A stretch of 64,000 bases of DNA from Sclerodactyla briareus (taxonomy: Eukaryota > Echinodermata > Holothuroidea > Dendrochirotida > Sclerodactylidae), in assembly GCA_026419785.1 (NCBI GenBank), contig JAODTK010001710.1, forward strand, positions 62,001-126,000, written 5' to 3'. Of this stretch, positions 24,216-36,545 are shown piece by piece. Numbering within the stretch: the stretch's first letter is position 1; each line of letters starts with the position of its first letter. The position numbers were made by a program, and so were the translations under genes. The notes beneath the pieces were generated by a model. That model did no database searches. It was not told the DNA's origin and was given only the letters and a program-made list of their open reading frames with translations.

Positions 24216-26458
24216 TGTTGCCTGCATGTTTGTTCATAGGAAGTTGAATCTTGTGTCTAATTTGCATAAAAAACACCACAAAACTTATACTCTTCACTCT
24301 TCACTAACATTGTCCATATCAGTATCCTTACGAATTTGAAATTGGTCAGCTGATTAGTAGGCTGTTAATGCTCACCCAAAATTTAAAGCCACACATTAAT
24401 TCCTTGTAACTGTTGCATGGTGGACTATTAGATGGAAACCCTGATCGCGCAACCGGCGAGACACTGGGGGCGATCGTCCCCCCTTGTTTTTTCGAGTCAT
24501 GGGTCGAACCTGTTGAGATTAGGAGCCCGGTACCCTCACTATGAGGCACAACGGCCGGCCATGAAAACATGCGCCAGGGAACGCACAACTTGCGTTGTCA
24601 AAAAGACATTATTCAATTTGATTCAAGTGAGAAAAGGCCACATATGCCTGTGTTCGATGGGAATTCCCACAAATGTAAACTTTTTTGTTCTTGAGAGAAA
24701 CGGAATGAGTCGACGGGTATGTCTACCACCTGGCGTGACCTATGATTTGTTTGGCATATAGTTTATTTGCAATTTGAAAATGTAACAATTTATTAGTGCG
24801 GACCAAAGCTTGTTGAAAGTTGGGTGGCGTGCACGTACACTACTATTGGGCCGGGGGCCGGCCTATGCGTAGCCACCCCCAAAATAGCCGACAAGATTCG
24901 CCATGGAACGGCACTAATTTCGTGCAAAGACATGATAACAAATTTCAGTTGAAGATAAGTTTATATCCAAAGAGTGCCCTGACTTTTCGATAGAAGTCCG
25001 AAAGTGTTACATTTTTCGGGCGCGCTCGCGCGCAGTGTTGCCGTTTTCCTTCTCTTTTATACTATTTGCCCTTTATCTGGCCCCAAGTGGAAGTGTCCGT
25101 CTCCCTGCCGCCCAGTGTTTCCAGAAGACAGAAATGAGGGCCGTAATCTTTGAGTAGAAGAACTCCGGCCTATCTAAGTTTAGGACAGAGGTCAGTGCAA
25201 TGTCGTTGTTAAAATTGGATCCTGCAAAATCGCGGTTCTCTCGACGCGTGTTTGTTGACATTGCCCATTTCCATTGCTCCTTTCATGACCGTAACCTTCA
25301 CCTGCATATCGTATCTTAGATCCACAGCACCCTACGCAAGCTTGAAATTTCCCTTAAAGTGGATGATTTTTCAGAGAAACTTCCTAGAATAAATTGTTAT
25401 CATTCTGTTATGCTACTATTATCCCACAGGCACGGGAAGTGCGATTCTGCATCAGGGGTCGTCGAACGGAGAGTAACCATGTTGGCTCTCCGCTTAGTAT
25501 AAACCGGTATTCACGTTACCCGTCCCGCCCCCCCCCCGCAGATCCGTCAACAAACTCGCGCCCTTGTCAGGTCCTTCTATTCCTCAAATGATAAAAAATC
25601 TCTGATTGCCAAGAAGACCACTCAAGCGGAACGCTACAACCGTTAGCGCGGAGCGATTAGAACAATTTTTCTGTTTTTACAACCAAAAAATAGATGGCTA
25701 GAGCGTGATTTCCCGAGTGGCTGGCTGTGTGTCATCATCTGCTGGACTGCCCTGTCACAGCCGCAATACTTCATTCTAACACTAGAGTCACATTTTCAAC
25801 ATGCGCATACGGTCGCATATAGGCCATTAAGGATCCCAGGACAAACTTGTCGAAAAAATGTCGAGCGGTTAAGGTCTTTTTCGCCAATTCAGAGGAAAAG
25901 TAGTCCACACCCACTCACAAATTCTTATTTGAATCCACCCCTCCTCCATAACCGCTGAAAACATTCTTCAGGAGAGCACTAAATTCGTGCTGACTCGTAC
26001 ATGTGTGCGGCGTTAATGTTGCATCCATCCTCGCAAAAACTTTTATTATTTTTCCCTAAAGCCAGTATTTCCGTAGAATGCTGACCTGCTGCTTTCCGTT
26101 GGGCATCATCATACCGTTATTGCCTTTATACCCTTCCCTACCACGCCACAGTTGAATTTAAATTCATACCGCACCCCTGACTCGTTTACCCCGCCTGATG
26201 CTGGATTTCATACTTGGAGATTTTATAATCACACCGTTTTGGCGTTGGCGAAAGATCTTTGAAAGTGATTCTAACAATCCCAGCTATCCATTCTCGTAAA
26301 TCTCAATTCTGATTGTCGATCTGGATGCTCTATTCTTCGTTTTTTTTGCGATAGGTTTCAACTTTTTGCAACGACGGAGTATTTTTCTTTGCAATTGAGA
26401 ACGTGGGGGTACACAGATGAACGTGATAAAAAAGTGAGCCCTTCTCGGTAGGAGACTC
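23925..26458 (+). repeat. Tandem duplication, copy 1 (~2.5 kb)
   Basis: Starts inside the satellite (TCACAATGGCATTACAAATT) and runs to CTTCTCGGTAGGAGACT. The whole stretch is repeated at 26459-29208 at an offset of about 2.66-2.75 kb. Landmarks include CGGGCGCGCTCGCGCGCAGT near 25018, AAGCGGAACGCTACAACC near 25626 and TTTTTGCAACGACGGAG near 26363. Differences between copies are dominated by small insertions and deletions. No gene is recognised, although AAGACCACTCAAGCGGAACG onward reads as a protein-like stretch in copy 2. Confidence 0.78.
24480..24562 (-). repeat. tRNA-like SINE head (degenerate)
   Basis: The minus strand reads GGCCGTTGTGCCTCATAGTG, then AGGGTACCGGGCTCCTAATC, then TCAACAGGTTCGACCCATG. 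The order and spacing fit a tRNA-derived SINE: an A-box-like TGTGCCTCATAGTGAGG, and 35-40 bases later a B-box GGTTCGACCC. It is not a functional tRNA gene because the acceptor stem cannot be closed. The duplicate at about 27130-27212 is more decayed. Confidence 0.42.
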
Positions 26459-29208
26459 TTCTCACATGGAAGTTACAATTTTCACATTCATAAACTGCCA
26501 TGCATTGAAAGGGTAATTTCAACGTACAGGGGGTCCAAAAACTGTTTTCTGGGCCGAACGTAATCGGAGAATTGAAATACTGTTGAGGCTTGAAGGTTGG
26601 GCCTTTGTGATATGTAAATTGTTGACCTGCAGGTGAGTGACCTTCTTGAACCCAATTTTGACCTCTGTCTGGTGTGGTCATTTTGGTTTGAAGGTTGAGG
26701 GTCTTGACTAAATAGTGCTATTTGGAGTTACGGGAAAAAAAAAATAGAAAACTGGTTAATTTTTGGGATACGTGATAGACCTTTTGTTTGGGGGAACCGG
26801 CAGTGTGTTTCACATAGGAAGTTGAAAAAAATTGTGTCTGAATTTGCATAATAAAACCACAAAAAAAATAAGACTTTCTTCACTCTGCAGAACATTGTCC
26901 AGAAGCAAGTTCCCTTTTTACGAAGTGAAAATTGGGGTTCACTGATTAGTAGGGTGTTAAATGCTCTTAACCAAAATTCTTAAAGCTGAACACAAATAAA
27001 TTCCTTGTAAACAACGTGTTGGAACCTGGTGGAATAATTAGAGGGAAATGAACATGATCGCACGTCAAAACAGGCGAGGGACCATGGGGGCGATTTTTGT
27101 TTCTTTTCGCCTGTTTTTGTATATCAATGGGTGCCGAAACCCACTTTGTGAGAGTTAGGAGCACCGGGGGGGTGACCATCACAATGAGGGCACACGGCGC
27201 GGCATGAAAAAATGCGGCCAGGGAACGCCACAATTGCGTTTTCAAAAAGACATGATTCAAATTTGATTCAGTGGAGAAAAGGCCCAAATATTGCCTGGCG
27301 TCCGATGGAAGGCCAAAAAAATGTAAACTTTTTTGTTCCTTGAGAGAAAGGAGGATGAGTCGACGGGGGTATGTCTACCACCTGCGGGACTTGTGAATTG
27401 TTTGGCATATATGGTTTATTTGCAAATTTTGAAATGGAATCAATTTATGAGTGCGCCCACTTGTTTGAAAGTTGGGTGCGTGCACGGTAAACTTACTATG
27501 GGGCCGGGGGCAGGCATATTGGGCGGGTAGGACCCCCTCGAAATAAGCCGAACTAAATTGCGGCCAGGTAACGCCACGAATCCGTGCAAAGACATGATAC
27601 AAAATTAAGGTGAAGATAATTTTATATACGAAGATTGCCTGTCTTTTTTTCGATACGAATGTCCGAAGTGAGGACATTTTCGGGCGCGCTATCGCGCGCA
27701 GTTGGCCCGTTTTTCCTTCTATTTTACACCTAAATTTTTTTTTTTTGGCCACTTATCTGGCCCCAATTGGAAGTGTCCGCTCCCATGCGCCTGTGGTTCG
27801 CAAAGAAGCTATAAAATGAGGGCGTAATCTTTGAGTAAGAACTCCGTCCTATCTGTTTTATAGGAAAGAGAGGGGTCAGTGCAATGTCGTTGTTAAAATT
27901 GGATCCTGCAAAATCTCGCGCTTCGCTCGAACGCGATGGTTGTTGCCATTGCCCATTTCCATTGCTCCTTTCATGACCGTAACCTCACCTGCATATCGTA
28001 TCTTAGAGTCACAGCAACCCAACGCAAAAGCTTGAAATTGCTCCTTAAAAGGATGAGTTTTCAGAGAAACTTCCCTAGAATAAAATTTGTTATCAATTTC
28101 GGGTAGGCTTGTACGTATTATCCCACAAGGACGGGAAGTGGCCGATTCCTGCAATCAAGGGGGGTTGTCGAACGGAGAGGAACGAGGAACCACTTGTGGC
28201 CGCTCCGCTTAGATAGTACCGGTATTCAACTTGCCCGTCCCCCCCCCCCCCCCCCCCCCCCGATCGTCAACACAACTCGCCGCCCTTGGTCATGGAGCTA
28301 TTCCTCAAATGAGAAAAAATCTGATTGCCAAGAAGACCAATCAAGCGGAACGCTACAACCGGTTAGCGCGGAGCGAATTAGACAATTTTCGGTTTTTACA
28401 ACAACAAAAAAATAGATGGCTAGAGACGTTATTTCCCGAGTGTTCTGGGCTGTGTGTAAATCATTCTGATGGGACTTGCAGTCACAAGCCGCAATACTTC
28501 ATTCTAACACATAGAAGTCACATTTTCAACATGCGCATACGGGCGCATATAAGGCGCATATAAGGATATCCCAGGAAAAACGTGTCGAAAAAATGTCGAG
28601 CCGGTTAAGTCTTCGCCAATTCAGAGGAAAAGTAGTCACACCCACTCATCAAATCTTATTTGCTCCACTCCCGCCTCCATAACCTCTTGAAAACATTCTT
28701 CAGGAGGAGCACTAAATTCGTCCTGACTCGTACTAATGCGGCGTTAATGTTGCATCCTCGAAAAAAAAATTTAGTAGTATTTTCCTCATAAAGCCAGTCA
28801 ACGTCCGTATACATGCATGACCTGCCTGCTTTCCTTTGGGCATCATCAAAGTTATTGCCTTTATACACTCCATACCAACGCAACATTTCGAATTTAACAT
28901 TCATACCGCACCCCTGACTCGTGTACCCCTGCCTTGAGGCTGGGATTTCATACATGTGGGAGCATGTTATAAATCACCGTTTTGCGTTGGAGAGAAAGAT
29001 CTTTTAGAAGGATTCTACAACCCCAGCTATCCATTATCGTAAATACTCAATTCTGATTTGGTATCGACTGGATAGCTCTATCTTCCGTTTTTTTGCGATA
29101 AGTTCGACTTTTTGCAACGGGGGGGACGGAGTATTTTCTTGTGCAATGAGAACTGTTGGGGTAAACAGAGGAAACGTGATCACAACAAAATTGAGCCTTC
29201 TCGTAGGA
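26459..29208 (+). repeat. Tandem duplication, copy 2 (~2.7 kb)
   Basis: Begins with a piece of the satellite (TCACATGGAAGTTACAATTT, then TTGACCTCTGTCTGG near 26660) and follows copy 1 to CTTCTCGTAGGAGACT. The copy is longer, chiefly through extra bases in A, G and C runs. The longest is a C run of about 22 bases near 28240-28261, where copy 1 has about 9. A protein-like frame at 28310-28440 (LIAKKTNQAERYNRLARSEL) is interrupted in copy 1 and unrecognised. Confidence 0.78.
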
Positions 29209-29363
29209 GACTACTTCGCAATGTTCTCAACATCAGATGGACCAATAACGATGAACTCCATGATGAAACCTACATCCATAGTGGTACATGGGAGAGATTT
29301 TCGGTATTGTTGCAAGACTTCAGCAAAGATTATTTTAAGAGAAGCATTGATAAATACTGCTAA
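29209..29363 (+). CDS. Weak candidate coding fragment just past the duplication breakpoint
   Basis: The plus frame reads RRRLLRNVLNIRWTNNDELH and ends with FSKDYFKRSIDKYC before a stop. The R-LLR-x-LxIRW pattern faintly recalls a conserved block near the end of some non-LTR reverse transcriptases, but the match is short and no flanking RT motif is visible. A second frame on the same strand is open over the same DNA. Treat as unassigned. Confidence 0.15.
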
Positions 29364-30909
29364 ACGGCAATGGTGCACATCATCACAAATGTATCCTACG
29401 GAATATTTTCCTTAGAAAGCCAACCAACGTCTGTTAAACGAGCTGCTGCATTTCTGTGGTCTTTCGGCATCCTCATCATCGTCGCTTATTCGACTTTTTC
29501 GCTTCTATACAGTTTTCCAAGGAGGGGGGGGATTTTGGAACCGACAAGATGATCTGTCTGAGACCGACTTTTTTGAAAGACTATTTTGTATTTTTCCCAG
29601 GTTTTTTTTTTTCGGCATCCGTGGTGACGTTCACGACGGGGAGGGGGGGGGGGGGGGGGTTTGCACAACCCTCATGTGTAAAGCAAAGTTGTTGTTTTTT
29701 TTAACCTTCGGGCATAGCCCGAGCAAGCACTCCAGACCCTCTAGCCACGAGGTTTTCAAATCAGTCAAATAGTAACCTGTGGGTCACCTCTGGACAACTA
29801 GCTCATGTTATCTGACCAATGAACTGAAATCGGCCGAAACTGAAAAAAGGTCATAATCAGGTCCATCTTTACATCATTTTGGCTGCCAGATGATAAGTTA
29901 ACAATGGAATAATGGGGGAGCCGGGTAATCAGACCGCCTTTCCTCGATTGATGCACGCCAACTGTGGCGTGGCACTGTAATTACCTGTTTTGTCATTTTC
30001 CGGTCTAGGTTCACTTAGTACCTACTGTGTCACGACCCGCTGAAGAAACTAATATCGGAATCCCTTCATGCCACTTGACCATACCAACGCTCTTCTCATT
30101 GCTACTGGCAAAAATGATTCGGCGTATCAGTACCATGTCTTTCTGTAGGAAAATAAGAACACTTTCTTCTTGTGTAACAACATTCCAGGGAGAATTCGCT
30201 CTCATCCTGGGGGAATGAATCAATTTCTCATTTTCTGAGAGCAAACTCCGCACTTGTGAGGGCCAATTCAAACACTCTGATGGGCAGTACAACACCCAGT
30301 TGGAAGTCGACGCATCTACACAACTCGATTCCCACAATCAACTATGTTGTGCCACTTGTACCTGGCATTTGATTGGCTATTTCCTACACAAACGCTATCA
30401 AATACCAGCGCATGCAAACGGCATGGGTCTGACATACATGTACACAGCGAAAGCATGGTAAAGGCTCATTTGATTCAATGAATGGCACTGATTTTTATTG
30501 TTCAGTTCATAAAAAACAAAACACACACGACCAAGGAAAGAATACTCCATTATACATACAGGGTGCATAATACTCATAAATCCCACACTATACATACATA
30601 ATACAAGTAAATCCATTAATTTATTAATATTGAATAATTGGTTAGCTGTAATAAACTTCATAAAAATCCTCAGCCTCATATCAGTAAGAGGGGCACTTAC
30701 CACAGACAAGACTTTTTTTTCTCACCATTCCCATCAGTTTTGTACAGAGACAAAACCTCATTTGCTTTATGAAATGGCGATACGTGAGGGACATGGGGGG
30801 CTAAGGTGACTTCAAAATGAAAGGAAATATGACAAACAACAAAATTATGAAACAAGACGACAGAAGGACCACAGTAAGAAAATTAAAATGCCAGTGGGTG
30901 GTCTATTGA
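29364..30909. other. Non-coding, no gene seen
   Basis: Contains G runs near 29523-29530 and 29645-29659. Frames at 30011-30337 and 30398-30709 on the minus strand are AT-rich and have no recognisable motif. Confidence 0.45.
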
Positions 30910-31097
30910 GGGGAGAAACACAACACATGAAATAAAGTAGGCCCAGTGCCAGTGGAACACCTATTATGAGTGGAAATGGGTGGGGAAGGGGGAACAAGAC
31001 ATGAACCAAAGTAGGCCCAGTGCCAGTGGAACACCTATTATGAGTGGAAATGGGTGGGAGCAGGGGGAACAAGACATGAACCAAAGTAGGCCCAGTG
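30910..31097. repeat. Minisatellite, 74-75 bp unit
   Basis: Full units 30941-31014 and 31015-31089 start GCCCAGTGCCAGTGGAACAC and end ACATGAACCAAAGTAG. Partial units flank them (30910-30940 and 31090-31097). The two full units differ only in the GGGTGGGGAAGGGGG versus GGGTGGGAGCAGGGGG segment. Confidence 0.85.
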
Positions 31098-31210
31098 GGA
31101 AACCATGTGGGAAAGGGTTTTGAGGGGGGGGGGAATAGGGAATACGGGGTAGGCTAGTATTACAATGCAGTCTATCAAATAGTTCAACAATACATATATA
31201 ACTAAATGTT

Positions 31211-31447
31211 TTACTTGTTAACAAGATTTAATTTGGGAATCAGGAATGAGTTTGGGGGGGGGAGGGGATGGGGCCTGTCCCTCTCCCCAACCCGTATGTC
31301 CGGTATGGAGAATGTCGATCTGTACATTATTTCTCCTGGAGTGGCCTCTTTGAAAACACTGTGCCCTTCCGGTGTCCTCCCTTCAAAAAAAAGACTGGCA
31401 TCCCCACTGACCATCACAGACAAGAAACCGTGGGTATGAGCTGCCAC
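31211..31447 (-). CDS. Candidate exon of unknown function
   Basis: After a plausible acceptor (GGTGGCAG at about 31443-31450), the minus strand reads HGFLSVMVSGDASLFFEG, then RTPEGHSVFKEATPGEIMY, then RSTFSIPDIRVGERDRP. Residue mix and codon choice look protein-like up to about residue 60, after which it becomes Pro-rich and low-complexity. The opposite strand is also open in two frames, which weakens the case. No family recognised. It lies 7 kb downstream of the sialyltransferase C-terminal exon on the same strand, so if real it probably belongs to another gene. Confidence 0.25.
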   Translation of the reverse strand: MAAHTHGFLSVMVSGDASLFFEGRTPEGHSVFKEATPGEIMYRSTFSIPDIRVGERDRPHPLPPPNSFLIPKLNLVNK

Positions 31448-31450
31448 CAG

Positions 31451-32944
31451 TCGCCTGCTGAATGGTTTGGGGGATCCCCTTGGTGGCTGAGGATCTCAAT
31501 CCCGACCCCCATTCATATTCAGTTTGTTTCTTTGATGACATTCTGCCCTTTAGTCACATCTTACAAAGTGAGTACTACAGACCCAAAGGGAGTGCACTAA
31601 AATCTGCACCTTAAACCAGAGTATTTACAGCGGTCCTCTAAGGAGCTGGCCAGACCGAGGCCAATACCAGATCGAAGGCCAGGCTCGAAACTGGAAACCT
31701 GTGAGGGGCTAAGGTCCACTTTGATGCATCACATATGATAGTGAATCAGTAGGAACCTTTGTCGGACAAAACCTTACTGTTTATACATAGAAATCAAAGG
31801 CTGTGAGCTTGAAAGGTCTGTTTTTCCAGGAATGTACCACAATTGAATTCAAACAGTGTCTTCCCATTGGTCAGTATTATGACCGAACGAATGCACGATT
31901 GCGATTTGTGCCATTAAAAATCCTAAGAATTAGTTTTATGTCAAGTTATTGATTGACAATAATGGCAATAATTTGTATTTGTAAAGTTGAATAGAAATGA
32001 ATTATTGTGCAAATTACTGATTGTATCGATTTCTGTCTCTGAAAGAAGAACCAATTTCTCAGAAATTATCAAGTGTGTATTCAATTGGTGATGAATTGCC
32101 ATCTGCTCGGAACTGTCCATGATGTAATCATATTGCTCCCCTGCAGTCTGACCATTTCCATTGACACAATCATTACTGTTCCTGATTAGGCCGATCATTG
32201 CTAGTTTTGCTAGTAAATTAATCACAGATATGACTGTGCCTCAAGTGTTTTTTTTTTTTTTTGCTATCATGAATATGCTCATTTTCCGATTCTTCCTTTG
32301 GAGACATTGCAATTTTGGTCTTGAAATCTGCGCATTCATCTGATCTCAAGTATTCGTTCGATCAGTGTTAGCATGCAGCTGACGCTCTAAAAAGGAGGCG
32401 TGCAACCATAATACCAATTCAAACTGTACTTCCCACAATGTACTGCAAAGACATTTCTCCATTCTACATTGCACGAGCTATATTGACATATTTCATAAAT
32501 GAGGTACCAGGCAGATAATGAATAAATTATCAGAAGGAAACAAAATTAGCCCTCATAGATTCTCATTCGGCATTTTTTTTTTTTTTGCGGGCAGTGAGAT
32601 TGTGATATATGTATAAGTCGTTGACTGAAAAAAGGTAATGAAGCATCGGCTAGATGACATCTCAAAGTGTCTGAAGGAAAGTGAATCACAAAGGTTCACC
32701 TCTTTAGTCACTATGCATAGGTGAGGAATGTATTCAGGCAATATTCTTCATGCAATAAGTGAAATCCACTGCAAAAATTCTCTGTTGATATGTTACATAT
32801 ATGAAGCAGGGAAGCAACCACCTGCAAAGCTGGGGAGGGTTCCAAAGCAAATTGGGAGTGAGAGGGTGGGGGTTGAAAGCAGTAAGAGCAATGCTTTTAG
32901 ACGATATGTATGGAGGTTCTAATGAAAGCTGAGGTGGGGCTATA
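31451..32944. other. Non-coding, no gene seen
   Basis: AT-rich DNA with T runs near 32250-32261 and 32573-32586. Open frames are short and Asn/Ile/Leu-rich. Confidence 0.45.
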
Positions 32945-32981
32945 AGCTTACAACCCCCCCCCCCCCCCCCCCCCCCCCCCA
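32945..32981. repeat. Poly-C homopolymer (over 30 C)
   Basis: An almost pure C run flanked by ACAA and ACCCACAG. The Gly-rich frame crossing it on the minus strand is an artefact. Its true length is unreliable in most sequencing data. Confidence 0.9.
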
Positions 32982-35900
32982 CCCACAGCACCCCAGTGGT
33001 TGCACCTTTGCTCATAAAGTGAATGCAGTATAGTGTATATAAGAGATAAAACCTCATATATACTAATGCAGGTCAAACGCTTTTGAACAGAACACTGTTC
33101 CAATTTCACATTTTACCCTGGCTTCCAGGTATTCAATTGCATGCCGCATTGAACAGGAGGGATCTATGTATATAAGACCTGTATCAACACAAAGAGCTGG
33201 AGACTGATGGATTACTATTTCGGATATTTTCCAATGACTGGACTAACCCTGTTTTGAGAATAGTGGAATTATTCATATAACCATTTGTGCAAACCAATTA
33301 TATGTATGATACGACACTGAATGTTACGAAAAGACATGATCACCATTAGGCAGGTACAGAATGGGAAATGGGTATCAATCCCCTATGCCACAAAGTCGCA
33401 CAGACTCATTCCACCATTTCAATGCTATTCCTGAAAAAAAACTGTGACAACCTCCCCCAGCACACTTGATGAGGCTACCTCTCTTTTTCTTCAATGACTG
33501 ACATTTCAAAGGAAACAGACCTGGAGTGCTTTCCTAAAGAACAAATATCCTGAGATTGTTTTGTCAATGAACCGCACCTCCATGTTAACATGTGCTATAG
33601 CCTTTCATGGCAATACCTTTGCATATGATCCACCTCACATCGAGAAGCACAGAATTTTTTTTTTATGTCCGCGCGTAAAGTTCTATTATGGTTTTTACAC
33701 CAACAGACCATTTTATTATTCAATTGTTGAGCGTTCCACAACACACAGATGACCAGTGCATGGGCCCAGTGGATAAAACTGCATCGTGAAATGAAATGGA
33801 CACTACTGACGACTGGACCAGGAGACAATATTTTTCAACTAAGATTTCCATCCCACGTTTAACAATTACCTATGTCGATTTCCTACCATTGACAAAACAT
33901 CTCATACCCAAGAAAGCTGTTTTAGTGTGTGATTTCGCCTCCCCGCCCCTTCCACTCAGAACCTCCTGATACAGCCACAGAGTTCATCATAGTGAAGGCA
34001 AAACACAGATACCCCTGCTGCCCCTCTCCCCTCCCCCTCACAGAGACACCTCATATTTTTGAATGACAAAACAGCCGCTTTAATATAACTGCAGGACGTC
34101 CTACACCCATTCCTTTGTCATTTTTTGCCACTCCAAACTGTCAGTTTTCGATTGAAGATAGTAGTCTGAAATATAACTTGTGATAGAGCTGCTTGCTTTG
34201 TACCCTTATCATGCTGTGGTTACCTAGTGAGGGGCACAACATACCAATAATTGTACACCAGCTTAGAGGCTAGATTATCAGCATTTCATTCAATAAACAC
34301 CACAGCTCTCCTGCAGGAAACATGGAAGTGGTTTTAAAGTACAATGGTCCCGAAAAACAACTTTCCCAATTTTGTTTGGAATTTAAATCAAAAGATACCA
34401 AATGGTCATCTAAATTGCCAAAATTGACTTCAAAGTCGTAACTATGAGATTTCTTATCTTCCAGAGGGGCCCCGGCATGCTAGATTGTGCCATGAATTGT
34501 TTGTAATCTAACTGCAGTGTCCAAACTATTTCTGAAATAGCACGGCCTGAAGCACTGGACGCGAGAGCATGCGTTTCTGACTTTCGTGCGCACCTAAACA
34601 ACACAACCACTCCACGCGTCTGTTCTCTGAGCCATGTTTTGGCGCGACGTTTGTTAGCACGTTGAAATGCTTTAACCTAGAATATTAATGTACAGATTTT
34701 CTATTACAGTGTTCTGGCCAATGGCATATTCATAAACTAACTTTGGCCCAATAAAACGCAGTACACACTAATCAAATTGATTTTTTGGTGGTTGCATTAT
34801 GTAACGTTCCGAAATGTCCAGGAGGGATTTTTTCAAAGAAAATCCTTTCGTGACCCTTGTACTTTAATTCGCAGGATACCAGTTTTTTACATCACCTTAT
34901 TATTATAAGGCAAACAGCGTAGCATCCGTGATTGCCACTGCAAATCGATACGATTAACGTTTTCAAAACAAACTGAGGTCAGAAATGGCACCCTTTCTTC
35001 TCGGACCATGCCCGCCATGCACTACTGAACCTAAAGGCTGTCAGGAGTTACTGCCGGAGTGCCCTCTAGTATCCAGAATTTTCCATGATCGTTCATGCTA
35101 GAGTAACACACATTGCAGACGGACGGTTTGTTCATCCGCGTGATATATACAATTTCACTGTGCGCCGGCATCAACTCCATCAAGTCCAGTAATGCCTTCA
35201 CAGTTCAATGTCCTAGAATTCAGAAATTAAATGGAAAACAAAAACCAAAAAAAAAATTAGAGAGTGAGAGGACATTTCAGTGATTTGCCAATATAACGTT
35301 CAAGATTAGCAAAACAGCACTAGCTAACATCTACAAACTTTTCCTTCTTTGGTAGGCATAAACATTTGCCGTAATTTTGGAAAATCAAGAAAGGCATTCA
35401 ATAGTAATGTTGATATTTGGCAGGGAAATATAACCGATATGGTATTCAAATAAATAGAGTGGTTCTCGTGCAGTGGCTATTGCATAATCTCCTGCAGGAG
35501 GTGAAGAACTGTTGACATGGGTCAATGTGAAGTGTCAATTATCGTTATTTGCGTTACTCCTTATATTCATCCATGACAGCCTTTAAAAAGGTAGTTCTAA
35601 TGAATCGTCAGCGCCAGTTTTCGGACGGAAATAGCTTCCTAGAATGAAGTGTTGTACACAAATTTCATGCAGGCGCATTTCGTTCATTGGAGACCATAAT
35701 GAAGAGGTCCAAACCTTCCTTCATTCCCAGTACATACATTACATTTGTGCCATTTTGCATTGCAGAAACTTCGGCTAACATATTCTCAGAAATTCCCGAT
35801 GGGAGCATGTATCATGCGAAACATCGCCCACGATGGATATAATTATGTGTACTATTCAATGCACGTAACCCCCAAACGATGGCACTATGTACATAAGGAG

Positions 35901-36509
35901 GAGATGACCAAACAGTGGCGGCCATGTTCTTGGGCTGTTTTTTTGCCCGTTGTCGTAAAAAAAAAATGTGAGAGCAGTTTTGAAAGAGGTAAATGTATCA
36001 ATGTTCAACTGGGTGTTATTCATCCCACAAATGCAGCATTGTTCATTTTAGTTGTGACTGAGGATCATAAACAGGAAGTTTCACACGCCACACAGAACAA
36101 TATGTACACCGTTAATTGGGGAAAATACTGACTCATAATAACATTAAATGTATGTGCATTCTCACGATAAAACCATACTACTACACTTGGTGAATATGCA
36201 CCACCGAAAAAATAATAAAAACAATATTATTACATACATTATGAAAACCAGCCCTTGTGTTAATAAAAATAATAATTGCATTCCAACAAAGGGCTGGAAA
36301 TATAGAAGCATGAACACAATGTAATGGCCTAAATATGAAAATCAGCCGAGCTATGCATACATTCTATATATATACATGCACATTCCCCATCACTTTGTTA
36401 GAAAATACTCTAGTGGACAAATCCACAAAGCCTCTTGATATCACCTAAAACCAACAAATTGGGCACTATTTTCAAGACAAGATATTTTTACAACGTTACC
36501 CCTTGATTG
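32982..36509. other. Non-coding, no gene seen
   Basis: Mostly unique AT-rich sequence. A slightly CpG-richer patch lies at 34.55-34.67 kb. A 128-codon plus frame at 35745-36131, preceded by an acceptor-like TTTTGCATTGCAG, has no recognisable domain. Confidence 0.42.
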
Positions 36510-36545
36510 CCTGGATTGCTCAAACGGCTGTTTGAGCAATCCAGG
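36510..36545. repeat. Perfect 16 bp inverted repeat with 4-base loop
   Basis: CCTGGATTGCTCAAAC, loop GGCT, then GTTTGAGCAATCCAGG. The stem has no mismatch, and pairing stops at once outside it. It is too short for a typical animal microRNA precursor. It may be the fused ends of a small inverted-repeat element or a recent palindrome. Confidence 0.75.

Noticed and set aside
29486-29704. Gly- and Pro-rich small proteins around 29.5-29.7 kb
   Set aside because: They come from translating G/C homopolymers.
35745-36131. 128-codon plus-strand frame after an acceptor-like site
   Set aside because: The translation does not resemble a known family and includes homopolymer-derived Lys and Phe runs.
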